From an uncultured bacterium (lineage in GTDB: Bacteria > Spirochaetota > UBA4802 > UB4802): DNA of 48,298 bases. Numbering within the stretch: position 1 is the first letter of the stretch; each line of letters begins with the position of its first letter. The notes below the pieces were generated by a model. The model was not told the origin of the DNA. It was given only the letters and a program-made list of their open reading frames with translations, and made no database searches. Of this stretch, positions 8,477 to 17,044 are shown piece after piece. Made by a program: the position numbers and the translations under genes. Location of the stretch: assembly GCA_937920495.1 (NCBI GenBank), contig CALEUQ010000035.1, positions 1-48,298 on the forward strand, in the 5' to 3' direction.

Positions 8477-9465
8477 CTATCTATCCATTTCATCATTTTT
8501 CTTAGTTCACGACCAACACGTTCAATCAAATGTTCACGTTCACGTTTCTTTATAGCGTTAAACTGTGGACGACCTGCCAGGTTTTCCAGTATCCACTGAC
8601 GTGCAAATTGACCTGACTGAATTTCTTCAAGAACCTTTTTCATTTCTTTTCGTGTTTCTGTTGTTATTATCCGCTTGCCAACCATATAATCACCATATTC
8701 AGCAGTATCGGATACTGAATAGCGCATGTAGTTAATACCACCCTGATAGAACAAATCTACAATAAGCTTTAATTCATGCAGACATTCAAAGTATGCAATC
8801 TCAGGCTGGTAACCAGCTTCAACAAGTGTATCAAAACCAGCTTTTACCAGCTCTGAAACACCGCCACACAATACACACTGCTCGCCAAAAAGATCGGTTT
8901 CGGTTTCTTCTTTAAACGTTGTTTCAATAACACCCGCACGTGTTGCTCCAATACCTTTTGCATATGCAAGAGCTGTTTCCTTTGCTTTGCCGCTGGCATC
9001 ATTATGGATAGCAATAAGGCATGGCACTCCGCCACCTTTTTCATATTCACTGCGTACAAGATGACCAGGACCTTTTGGTGCTACCATGATGACATCAACA
9101 TCTGCTGGAGGGACTATCTGTCCAAAATGAATGTTGAATCCATGAGAAAATACCAGTGTTTTGCCTCTTTTAAGGTGAGGCTTCACTTCGGTTTCATATA
9201 ATTTTGCCTGAACATGATCCTGTGCAAGAATCTGAATAATATCGCCCTTTTCTGCAGCTTCTTTTGCACTAACTGGTTTGAAATTATGGGAAACTGCTAA
9301 ATCATAATTAGGTGTGCCTGGTAGTTCGGCAACAATTACTTTACAGCCACTATCGCGCAGATTTTGTGCCTGAGCGTGGCCCTGGCTGCCATAACCTATG
9401 ACGGCAATAGTTTTGCCTGAAATCACCGATAAATCAGCATCATTATCGTAATACATCTTTGCCAT
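8464..9465 (-). CDS. ilvC: Ketol-acid reductoisomerase
   Basis: Second step of valine, leucine and isoleucine synthesis: isomerises and reduces acetolactate or acetohydroxybutyrate with NADPH and Mg2+. The 333 residues match the short class I enzyme. The Rossmann glycine motif [16 protein letters not shown] is at about 21-36. The catalytic region shows [11 protein letters not shown], the metal-binding [14 protein letters not shown] near 190-203, and the C-terminal [16 protein letters not shown] precedes the ATG. The gene follows ilvB-ilvN in the same direction but is separated by a decayed nuclease gene, and has its own likely promoter (9491-9518) and a strong terminator. Confidence 0.96.
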   Translation of the reverse strand: MAKMYYDNDADLSVISGKTIAVIGYGSQGHAQAQNLRDSGCKVIVAELPGTPNYDLAVSHNFKPVSAKEAAEKGDIIQILAQDHVQAKLYETEVKPHLKRGKTLVFSHGFNIHFGQIVPPADVDVIMVAPKGPGHLVRSEYEKGGGVPCLIAIHNDASGKAKETALAYAKGIGATRAGVIETTFKEETETDLFGEQCVLCGGVSELVKAGFDTLVEAGYQPEIAYFECLHELKLIVDLFYQGGINYMRYSVSDTAEYGDYMVGKRIITTETRKEMKKVLEEIQSGQFARQWILENLAGRPQFNAIKKREREHLIERVGRELRKMMKWIDSKEA

Positions 9466-9490
9466 AATATTACCTCGTATTTAAAATATA

Positions 9491-9518
9491 TGTATAGAGT
9501 AAATGAAGTACACTTCAA
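9491..9518 (-). promoter_or_regulatory. Possible ilvC promoter
   Basis: Read on the minus strand, TTGAAG (9518-9513), a 16-base spacer and TATACA (9496-9491) form a plausible sigma-70 promoter 26 bases before the ilvC ATG. The region is very AT-rich, so chance matches are possible. Confidence 0.35.
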
Positions 9519-9702
9519 AGAAGTTGATACTACACCATAATGTGTTTCTATATTTGAAATATGCAATAAAAATTTATTTTTTTTTGTTTAATTCTGCTGC
9601 GACATAAAAATTTTTCTAAAAAATCACAAAAAATTTTTATCATCATCTTAAATTTTGCAATCGTATGCGTATTTATATAATGACAATAATAAAACATAGA
9701 GG

Positions 9703-10410
9703 ATGATAGTTATGTCTAAATTCACTATTAATGATAATGCATATAAATATCTCTTTTCAGATCCATTAATATTGAAAGAGCTATTAGAATCATTTGTTAA
9801 TATGGATTGGGTAAAAGAGATTGATTATTCAAAAGCCCACACCGTAAACAAAAGTTATATTAATGAATATTGTTTCAACAATATTTCTTTTTGAAAGCAG
9901 CGATAAAGAAATATTTTAAAAACTATTGGCAGAATACAAAAATTAATGCAAATTTATTCAAAGGATAGTTTTATTATATGCACATTATTGATCTGGTTGC
10001 ATTATCGTAAAACACATAGCATAATTAGCGATATTGAACCATGTATTCAGGAAAATTTACATCCAAAGGAGACATACACCATGTTATCAAAAACATTGGA
10101 AACATTGAAAGAAGATTTGAGAAAAGAAGGGTACCTTTAAGGTTTTAAATTAGGAAAAGATGACGGCTTTCAACAAGGATTGCAACAAGGATTACAAAAA
10201 GGCTTACAGAAAGGTATACAGAAAGGTTTACAAAAGGGTATAACTAGAGGGAAAAAAGAGGGGTTGATGCTTGGTGTATCAAAAGAGCGTTTAAACATTG
10301 CTCGTAAAATGCTTAGAAGCGGCAATAATGATAAGAATATATTAAAGATTACAAAAATAGAAAGTAGTGAATTTGGAAAGCTTAAAAAACAACATAATTC
10401 ACGCTATTGA
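9703..10410 (+). pseudogene. Rpn-family (PD-(D/E)XK, transposase_31-like) nuclease, decayed
   Basis: The start SKFTINDNAYKYLFSDP, then LLESFVNMDWVKEIDYSKAH, matches the N terminus of Rpn-type recombination-promoting nucleases. After about 63 codons the frame stops at 9892-9894 and the catalytic core is largely missing. The reading resumes at about 9946 with a C-terminal remnant (TMLSKTLETLKEDLRKEGYL), meets a single in-frame TAA at 10138-10140, and goes on into the typical glutamine-glycine tail of repeated QKG units (10162-10260). All three parts are in one frame. AGAGGATG precedes the ATG. The gene lies opposite to ilv genes and splits ilvN from ilvC, so it probably entered as a mobile cassette and is now dead. 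Confidence 0.75.
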
Positions 10411-10448
10411 TTCATCTACACTAAGTAAAATGTGTATTACATAATTTT

Positions 10449-10925
10449 TTATTCTTTTAATATTGAAACCCTTCCGGTTCTGATTAATTCTTTGATGGAG
10501 TAAGGACGCAATAATTCAATAAAGTTATCAATTGTTTCCGGATCATTGACCATTTCTAATATAATGGTTTTATTTGATACGCCTGCTATGCGTGCACCAA
10601 ATATTTGGGCCAGCTGATATACCTCATTGCGTTTGGATGGTGTAACATTAAGTTTTGCTAACACTATCTCCCGCTGTACGGCATTGTCAGGATTGTGGTC
10701 AGTAACTTTGATGACATCAATGAGCTTATTGAGCTGTTTTTTCACCTGTTCAATAATCCTATCGTCACCGCGTACCACTATTGTCATGACCGATACATCC
10801 GGAGATTCGGTTTCACTTACGGCAAGTGAATCAATATTGTAACCGCGAGCAGAGAAAAGTCCTGCAACGCGTGCAAGTACACCAAATTTATTTTCTACTT
10901 TAACTGAAATTACATGCTGGCTCAT
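10449..10925 (-). CDS. ilvN: Acetolactate synthase small (regulatory) subunit
   Basis: Regulatory partner of the acetohydroxyacid synthase, conferring feedback inhibition by valine. At 158 residues it has normal length for the ilvN/ilvH family. The N-terminal ACT domain is clear (HVISVKVENKFGVLARVAGLFSARGYNIDSL), followed by the second ACT-like half ending IKELIRTGRVSILKE. The start overlaps the ilvB stop by four bases, so the subunits are translationally coupled. I use ilvN as the label; ilvH would be equivalent. Confidence 0.95.
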   Translation of the reverse strand: MSQHVISVKVENKFGVLARVAGLFSARGYNIDSLAVSETESPDVSVMTIVVRGDDRIIEQVKKQLNKLIDVIKVTDHNPDNAVQREIVLAKLNVTPSKRNEVYQLAQIFGARIAGVSNKTIILEMVNDPETIDNFIELLRPYSIKELIRTGRVSILKE

Positions 10926-12601
10926 GCTAATTCCCTCATCATCATATCTTTTACTGATTTACCGGCAGGTATCATCGGGTACACATTCTCTTCCCGGTCC
11001 ACATGGAAATCCAGGATGATAGGTTTATCAGTTATGGATAACGCTTTCTCTATTGCGGGTATGACATCTGCCTTTTTTTCAATACGGATACCAACTGCAC
11101 CGTATGCGTCGGCCAGTTTAACAAAATCAGGTTGAAAGTTAATACAGGTATATGAATATCTTTTGTTGTAGAAGAGTTGTTGCCATTGTCGCACCATACC
11201 CAGAAATCCATTATTGAGTATTGCAACGATTATGGGCAATCGGTGCTGGACAGCAACAATAAGTTCCTGAATATTCATCTGTATTGAACCGTCTCCTGCG
11301 ATATCTATAACACGTTTGTTTGGCACACCCAATTGAGCGCCAATGGCAGCCGGGAAGCCAAACCCCATAGTTCCCAGTCCTCCGGAGGAAATAAACGTCC
11401 GCGGTTTAGAAAAATTATAAAACTGTGATGCCCACATCTGGTTTTGCCCAACTTCAGTGCAGATGATAGCATCGCCTTTGGTAAGTTCATAGATTTTTTC
11501 AACTACATACTGAGGTTTGATTTTGACGTCACTATCTTTATATGTTAATGGATTTTCCTCTTTCATCTTCATGACATAGGCAACCCATTCATCAATCTTT
11601 GGTGCTTTCACTATCTTGTTCATTTCGGCAAGTACATGCTTTGCATCACCAACTATCGGCACATCAACTGCCACACTTTTACTTACCGATGAAGGGTCAA
11701 TATCAATATGTATAACCTTGGCATGGGGTATAAACTCATCAATTTTGCCTGTAACCCTGTCATCAAAGCGGGCACCAATTGCTATAACAAGGTCTGACTG
11801 GTGCATTGCATGATTAGCATAGTAAGTACCATGCATCCCTAACATCTTAAGCGAGAGCCTGTCGGTTTCAGGATATGCTCCCTGTCCCAATAATGTTGTG
11901 GTAATGGGTATACCGGTTTTTTTTATGAATGTCCGCAATTCTTCGGACGCATTGGAAGAAATAACTCCTCCACCGGCATACACCACAGGGCGTTTTGACT
12001 GTTCAATGAGTTTACATGCTTTCTGAATCTGTCCGGTGTGCCCATGAATAACCGGTTTATAGCTTCGTAAATGTACTGTCTCGGGATAGTGAAACTCTGT
12101 TTCAGAATTTGAAATGTTTACCGGTACATCAATCAACACGGGTCCAGGTCTTCCGGTTGTAGCAATATAAAATGCCTCTTTAATGATTCTTGCAAGGTCT
12201 TTCACATCTTTGACAAGATAATTATGTTTGGTAATTGGTCTGGTTATACCGGTAATATCTGCTTCCTGGAACGCGTCATTGCCAATAACTGCAGTAGATA
12301 CCTGACCGGTAAAGATAACTAAAGGTATTGAATCCATATTGGCTGTGGCAATGCCCGTTACAAGATTGGTGGCTCCGGGACCTGACGTGGCAATAACAAC
12401 ACCAGGTTTACCAGTTGCACGTGCATACCCATCGGCAGCATGTATTGCACCCTGCTCATGGCGAGTTAAAATAAATTTAATAGGTGCGTTAAACAGATGA
12501 TGGAAGATTGGAATGACTACCCCGCCGGGATAGCCAAACATGATTTCAACTTTTTCTTTAACAAGCGATTCAACAATTATCTGTGCACCTGTCAGTTTCA
12601 C
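10922..12601 (-). CDS. ilvB: Acetolactate synthase large (catalytic) subunit
   Basis: Thiamine-diphosphate enzyme that condenses two pyruvates, or pyruvate and 2-oxobutyrate, in branched-chain amino acid synthesis. The N-terminal domain has GYPGGVVIPIFH and the catalytic Glu in TRHEQGAIHAADGYARATGKPGV. The C-terminal domain shows the TPP motif GDGSIQMNIQELIVAVQHRLPIIVAILNN. I place the start at GTG 12601 (VKLTGAQIIVESL), because GAGGTG lies 7 bases upstream at 12613-12608; a TTG further upstream (12619) would add six residues encoded by that same ribosome site. Length is then 559. It is followed by ilvN. Confidence 0.95.
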   Translation of the reverse strand: MKLTGAQIIVESLVKEKVEIMFGYPGGVVIPIFHHLFNAPIKFILTRHEQGAIHAADGYARATGKPGVVIATSGPGATNLVTGIATANMDSIPLVIFTGQVSTAVIGNDAFQEADITGITRPITKHNYLVKDVKDLARIIKEAFYIATTGRPGPVLIDVPVNISNSETEFHYPETVHLRSYKPVIHGHTGQIQKACKLIEQSKRPVVYAGGGVISSNASEELRTFIKKTGIPITTTLLGQGAYPETDRLSLKMLGMHGTYYANHAMHQSDLVIAIGARFDDRVTGKIDEFIPHAKVIHIDIDPSSVSKSVAVDVPIVGDAKHVLAEMNKIVKAPKIDEWVAYVMKMKEENPLTYKDSDVKIKPQYVVEKIYELTKGDAIICTEVGQNQMWASQFYNFSKPRTFISSGGLGTMGFGFPAAIGAQLGVPNKRVIDIAGDGSIQMNIQELIVAVQHRLPIIVAILNNGFLGMVRQWQQLFYNKRYSYTCINFQPDFVKLADAYGAVGIRIEKKADVIPAIEKALSITDKPIILDFHVDREENVYPMIPAGKSVKDMMMRELA

Positions 12602-13289
12602 CAATAACACCTCGCACAAATTAGTATATAGATGTATATCTAAATATACCAGCTATTTTTATTGCAACATAATTTTTTATTAAACATCAAAAAATATAAA
12701 TAAATATATAAAATATAATATAAACATTTAATAATATATAGCCATTGTTTATACGATGTCCAATAATACTATTTTGCGGCGATAGTAACTGTTGAATAAT
12801 TTAGCGCTGCACAGTCATTTTTTGCTAAAGAACCGTGTTCCTTCAGATCCAGAATAGATCCAGTACCGATCCAAATCCCAGACATAAGTAGGAAGCATTA
12901 CGGGCTTGATTAGGAATATACACGCAAAGTCATTCCAAACTTGATTTGGAAACTATTCTTATCAGGAATCTTGAATCGAGCCTTTCCAGATACAAATTGT
13001 AATCGATACCGCTTATTACGGAATATGTGTTTCCTGGCGTAGTGCAGCGTGTTGGGATGTGGGGTAGTTCTACAAGTTCAGCAACCGTGGTTTTGCTTAG
13101 ATCAGCACAGGAATCCCTGAGTGATATTTTTCAAGAACGCACAGTGGAATGATGAATACAGCAAATATTCTGGGGGTAAAAGGGTAGTTATAGATTATGA
13201 TGAATATGGCACTTCAAATGTGAAGCTACATGTTGAAGTTCAAACTTGAACTTGAACCAAAATCAGGCAAGAACGATAGAAAAATTTAA
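12602..13289. other. Long spacer, decayed DNA with a solo IS30-like end
   Basis: No intact gene is present. The part next to ilvB (to about 12760) is extremely AT-rich and should hold the ilvB promoter, though none is clear. From about 12770 the composition rises and short open stretches occur on both strands, each broken by stops, which reads as decayed coding DNA of unknown origin. A GCGATAGTAAC variant of the dispersed motif is at 12779. An IS30-type terminal sequence lies at 13231-13255. Confidence 0.5.
13231..13255 (-). repeat. Solo IS30-like terminal repeat
   Basis: The 25 bases beginning TGTTGAAGTTCAAACTTG match the terminal repeat at 47941-47965 (reverse complement) at 22 of 25 positions and lie in the same orientation as the left-edge copy at 183-207. 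No transposase is readable next to it. It contains the dyad GTTCAA-AC-TTGAAC. Confidence 0.5.
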
Positions 13290-13317
13290 TTGACATAATA
13301 AATTAATTTGTTATAAT
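13290..13317 (+). promoter_or_regulatory. Sigma-70 promoter of the WYL regulator
   Basis: TTGACA (13290-13295), a 16-base spacer and TATAAT (13312-13317) are both full consensus boxes, about 40 bases upstream of the coding start at 13359. Confidence 0.75.
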
Positions 13318-13358
13318 AACTAAAATTAATTAAGTAGCACTTCAAACAGAGGTTTGCC

Positions 13359-14315
13359 TTGAGCCAGAATGAACGGTTGCACTATATAGATACCGCAATT
13401 CGTGAAAAAGGAGTAGTTACACTACAGGAGGTGGCTACTAAATTTGAGGTGACACCACGCACAGTCAAACGTGATATTGAATATCTCAGAGAAAGGATGC
13501 ATGCGCCCATACAGTATATTCCACACAAAAAAGGATATTGCTATTCGTTGCCTTTTGATTATTTTACCTACCGTAATGAGCGTATGCTGTTGTTTTATAT
13601 ATTCTTAACCCGCCTTATTGAAAGCCCCACACATTTTCCATTTATTGATAGAGCTGTAATTGATAGTATAAAAAAGTCTATTAAAACTAGCTTCCTGCCG
13701 TTAATCTCACGAATAACATATGAGATAGAAGAGTGGGAGGAATTGAACATTGAATTGTTCAGCAAACTTTTTGCAGCGATGCGGGATGGTATTATTGTTA
13801 TCATACAATATGATGATGTAAAAGGGGAGCATAGCACACGAACTATCGCACCAGAACATTTCATCCATTATGAAGGCAGGTGGTATTGCATAGCCTATGA
13901 TGAAAATAAAAAAGGAATACGAACTTTTTTACTTTCGCGTATTAAAAAAGCGCAGTTAGATGCAAAAAAAAGCAGCAAAAGACTTTCAGCTGAAGAGATT
14001 CAAAAATACATACAGTCAACCTATGGAATTTATAAAGGAAAGACAGGGCAGGCAGTGTGCATACGCTTTTATGAACCCGTGAACAATATTGTGAAAAAAC
14101 AAGTATGGCACAGGGAACAAAGGATAAAGGAAGGGAATCATCCACAATTTGGCGCTTATGTGGAAATGCTTCTACCTGTGCATCATCCGCAGGAGCTTAT
14201 GGGCAAGGTTCTGAGGTATGGCAAATATGCTGAGATAGTAAGCCCGGGCGATATACGCCAGCAATGGCTTGCGGCAATAGAAGAAGCATACGCACGGTAT
14301 TGTGTGCAAAAGTAA
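13359..14315 (+). CDS. HTH and WYL-domain transcriptional regulator
   Basis: A DNA-binding regulator of 318 residues. The N terminus is a DeoR/HTH_11-type winged helix (LHYIDTAIREKGVVTLQEVATKFEVTPRTVKRDIEYLRER, about 6-46). The middle carries a WYL domain near 140-205, with YDDVKGEHSTRTIAPEHFIHYEGRWYCIAYDE; here the family's W-Y-L positions read W-Y-C. The C terminus (PVHHPQELMGKVLRYGKYAEIVSP) is the usual WCX extension. WYL domains sense ligands, often nucleotides or nucleic acid, and many control defence or stress genes. The start is TTG with AGAGG 7 bases upstream. It is transcribed from a consensus promoter and faces the ATP-grasp gene. Its targets are unknown. Confidence 0.85.
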   Translation: MSQNERLHYIDTAIREKGVVTLQEVATKFEVTPRTVKRDIEYLRERMHAPIQYIPHKKGYCYSLPFDYFTYRNERMLLFYIFLTRLIESPTHFPFIDRAVIDSIKKSIKTSFLPLISRITYEIEEWEELNIELFSKLFAAMRDGIIVIIQYDDVKGEHSTRTIAPEHFIHYEGRWYCIAYDENKKGIRTFLLSRIKKAQLDAKKSSKRLSAEEIQKYIQSTYGIYKGKTGQAVCIRFYEPVNNIVKKQVWHREQRIKEGNHPQFGAYVEMLLPVHHPQELMGKVLRYGKYAEIVSPGDIRQQWLAAIEEAYARYCVQK

Positions 14316-14345
14316 CAGGCGGGAAAGCTTTATATATAATAACAA

Positions 14346-15374
14346 TTACCCCGTAACCAGCAGTTGGCTGTACACGGGATGGCGTAATGCTGCCAGATTA
14401 ATAAGGCAGCTTGCAAATGCTCCATAAGAAAGACCTGCATGCTCAGCCGTGTATACTGTTGAAGTATCAGGGCTGAAATCAGGGTTAGGGTTTATGTCAA
14501 GAATATAGAAAATGCCATCTTTTAAACGTATATCAATGCGAGCATAATCACGGCACCCCAGTGCTCTGTAAGCTTGTAATGCTGTTTCATTAAGTATTGT
14601 AAGCTCATTAGTGTCTAGCTGTGCGGGGATTTTTAATATAATATTTTCATAATGCGATGTGCCTGGCTTGAATTTTGAATTATATGTACATACCCTGTCT
14701 TTGATATCATCAAATGCACTGAAATCCATCTCCGCAGGAGGAAGCGTATAGATAAAGCCATTGCCCCATAATGTTACATGGAATTCCCTGCCATCGATGA
14801 AATCCTCAACAATTGCAGGTTGATGGAATGTGCGGCAAATAAAATCTATTCTATCAAAAAGCTCTTTTCTATTGGTGACAACTGAATCTTCAGTGATTCC
14901 TATGCTGCAATGTTCAAAAGCAGGTTTCACAATTGCAGGGAATGTATCCCATGTGCAATCGTTGGTGCTATGTGTTACAATTCCTGAAGGTGTGGGAATG
15001 TTTTTATGTTGTAATAATTTTTTTACGAAAAATTTATTCCAGGAAAAAAACAAAACATTTGGTGGAGATCCAGTATATACAAAATTCTTTTCTTCAAGTA
15101 TTTGGGCAACTGTATGCTCACTTTGGTCAACTCCAGGCAATCCTTCGCACCAGTTAAAAAGGATATACTCATCAGGATTGTAGGATTTTAACAATTCATC
15201 TAAGGAATGATTGATAACCGGAACATCAATGACAGTATGGCCTTCATTCTGTAATTCATTTATAAGTATTTGTGCTGATTGCCTTGCTGATTCCTGTTCA
15301 TGCAATTCCCATCCAGGGTCAATGTCATGAAGCAAAAGAACAGGAATATCTTTTCGTCGTTTAGATGGTTGCAT
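14346..15374 (-). CDS. ATP-grasp ligase, D-alanine-D-alanine ligase-like
   Basis: A carboxylate-amine ligase of 342 residues. It shows the ATP-grasp layout: an N-terminal pre-grasp domain with VLLLHDIDPGWELHEQE, the nucleotide-binding strand FPAIVKPAFEHCSIGI near 150, the hinge AIVEDFIDGREFHVTLWG near 195, and the metal site YARIDIRLKDGIFYILDINPNPDFSPD near 288-312. These are the D-Ala-D-Ala ligase family signatures. It need not be the peptidoglycan enzyme, because the N terminus is divergent and no ddl/mur gene is nearby; related ligases make amino acid or peptide products. It is convergent with the WYL regulator. Confidence 0.8.
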   Translation of the reverse strand: MQPSKRRKDIPVLLLHDIDPGWELHEQESARQSAQILINELQNEGHTVIDVPVINHSLDELLKSYNPDEYILFNWCEGLPGVDQSEHTVAQILEEKNFVYTGSPPNVLFFSWNKFFVKKLLQHKNIPTPSGIVTHSTNDCTWDTFPAIVKPAFEHCSIGITEDSVVTNRKELFDRIDFICRTFHQPAIVEDFIDGREFHVTLWGNGFIYTLPPAEMDFSAFDDIKDRVCTYNSKFKPGTSHYENIILKIPAQLDTNELTILNETALQAYRALGCRDYARIDIRLKDGIFYILDINPNPDFSPDTSTVYTAEHAGLSYGAFASCLINLAALRHPVYSQLLVTG

Positions 15375-15431
15375 TTCCTCTCGTGAGCATAAAAAATTTA
15401 AAAAGGACTATATAAATTATATCGATTAAAA

Positions 15432-16164
15432 TTAACAAAATAAAAATGATTTTAATGTTGTAAAGCAAAAAATATGGTAGAATGGTGATTTTAAAAAAAA
15501 TATATTAATTATGGACAGAACTGTATGAAAAAATAGATGTGGTCCGCACAGCCATTTGTGGGTACTTGCAGAAAAACTATCGCATTGCAATTTGCCAAAA
15601 TCAATTACAACGCTGCCTAATGATTGAGCTCCATCAATATGTATAAAGATATTTTTATTATATCTCTTGATTGCGTTACAGATTTCTTCAGCAGGAAGCC
15701 TTAGACCGGAAATATTGGATATGTGTGAAAATGTTACAATTTTGGTTTTAGGTGAAAGCTGTTGCAAAAAAGCTTTTATATAGTATTCTTAATACCAAGC
15801 ATTGTGCACATTTTCTTTTTGGATTGTACGATGTACTGTTTCACAATATCCAGTCTATTAATAAAACTTACATCAGAGTTTATAAGATTTGTTAATTTCC
15901 ACAATAGCATATTGACATGGTCAAATGCGGGACACAGGTTTGCTGCATTCAAAGGCGGTTTGGTGCCAAAAGTAAAAAGTGATTGTATTTGGTTCCACTC
16001 TGCTTTAGAAAGATTTTTAAATTACTATCAGTAAGAATTTTTTTATCAGATGGTGTTTCAAGAGTTTTAACTTTTTCCTTATAGCCACACCCAGCAAGTG
16101 TTAATAATCCGGCTACTGAAGCATAGCCAGTATTCTGGATAAATTCTTTTCGTGAGTATTTCAG
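15432..16164 (-). pseudogene. Tat-exported class V aminotransferase-like gene, decayed
   Basis: On the minus strand an exported N terminus is readable (SRKEFIQNTGYASVAGLLTLAGCG, 16155 to about 16080), a twin-arginine-like signal with RK in place of RR and a lipobox-like LAGC. A frameshift near 15955-15970 is needed to continue into NAANLCPAFDHVNM, an N-terminal block of class V PLP enzymes. A stop near 15780 and loss of about 90 residues follow. Then a C-terminal core block appears (IVTFSHISNISGLRLPAEEI, HIDGAQSLGS) with the PLP lysine in STHKWLCGP. Sequence after about 15535 is unrelated. The reading frame opens with CTG at 16164, 8 bases after GGAGG, perhaps a mutated ATG. Confidence 0.7.
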
Positions 16165-16273
16165 GGAAAAACCTCCGTTTATATGCTTATGTATTGGACA
16201 TAGAAATAATTGAAAAACGCTTACTCTGTAAATACTATACTTATATAAAAAAAGCAAATAAATTATTTATTAC

Positions 16274-16311
16274 TTGACAAATAAAGTTAACATTGTTAAA
16301 TTAACAATGTT
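16274..16311 (+). promoter_or_regulatory. TetR promoter and overlapping palindromic operator
   Basis: TTGACA at 16274-16279 is followed, 17 bases on, by TAAATT (16297-16302). A perfect 23-base palindrome, AACATTGTTAA then A then its complement, occupies 16289-16311 and covers the -10 box and start region. This is the layout of an autoregulated TetR-family repressor site, and the same transcript could include the downstream glycyl radical genes. Confidence 0.75.
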
Positions 16312-16362
16312 ATTTTGATAATCATCAGATTATCTATAATTTTGAAATCTGAGGCAAAGATT

Positions 16363-16995
16363 ATGCCGCGAACTCCGCGTACTTTAGAAGAAGTTGATAG
16401 TTTCAAACAACAGATACTGGATGTTGCTGCAAAAATTGTAATACAGGAGGGATTTAATAATCTCAGCATGCGTAAAATTGCTGCTGCACTGGGTGTGACT
16501 GCAACTACTTTATATAATTACTACAAAAATAAAGATGAAATGTATTTTTATATTCGTATACGGGGATTTCAATTACTGCAAAAGTTCTTTGAGAATGCAT
16601 ATACAATTTCCGGCACTAACAGAGATAAGATAAAAGCGCTAATACACGCATACATTGAGTTTGGGATACAGTATCCTGATTATTACGAGGTGATGTTTAT
16701 AAACCGTAATGTTCCAAAATTCTTAGATTGTATAGGGACTTCACTGGAAGAGGTAGGTGCCAGAGAAAAGGAAATAGCGTTAAAACCTTTTGCATATGTT
16801 GTAGAAAAGCTGCAATACCATTTAGAGCTTGTACCTGATGAGGCATATAATACCGCACTGCAATTGTGGGTTGAATGCAATGGTGTTGTAAGTTTATATA
16901 ATAGCAGGCTCTTACGGGAAGTGCATGATAACCCTAAATATTTTGTCGATAGTTATGTGGAAATTTTAACACGGCGGTACGTACCGTTAGAGTGA
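16363..16995 (+). CDS. TetR/AcrR-family transcriptional regulator
   Basis: A repressor-type protein of 210 residues. The helix-turn-helix is at about 12-60: QQILDVAAKIVIQEGFNNLSMRKIAAALGVTATTLYNYYKNKDEMYFYI, with the typical TxxTLYxYxxxKdel core. The C-terminal part (about 65-210) would bind the inducer and dimerise; it is helical and has no recognisable ligand signature. ATG 16363 is preceded by GAGG at 8 bases; the open frame extends upstream to 16315 but across the operator, so that part is not coding. It lies 49 bases before the SCP2-glycyl radical enzyme gene, which it most likely controls along with itself. Confidence 0.9.
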   Translation: MPRTPRTLEEVDSFKQQILDVAAKIVIQEGFNNLSMRKIAAALGVTATTLYNYYKNKDEMYFYIRIRGFQLLQKFFENAYTISGTNRDKIKALIHAYIEFGIQYPDYYEVMFINRNVPKFLDCIGTSLEEVGAREKEIALKPFAYVVEKLQYHLELVPDEAYNTALQLWVECNGVVSLYNSRLLREVHDNPKYFVDSYVEILTRRYVPLE

Positions 16996-17004
16996 TTTTG
17001 GAAT

Positions 17005-17018
17005 AAAGTTTAAACTTT
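17005..17018. promoter_or_regulatory. 14-base palindrome between TetR and glycyl radical enzyme genes
   Basis: AAAGTTTAAACTTT is a perfect palindrome 26 bases before the GGAGG-led start at 17045. It could be a second operator or a weak attenuating hairpin. It does not match the 16289-16311 operator well. Confidence 0.3.
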
Positions 17019-17044
17019 GTTAAAATTTTTTTCAGGAGGTCATT

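Noticed and set aside
12960-13150. Unnamed short frames on both strands (for example around 12960-13140 minus)
   Set aside because: Each is short, lacks a start and ribosome site, and matches nothing I recognise; treated as decayed DNA.
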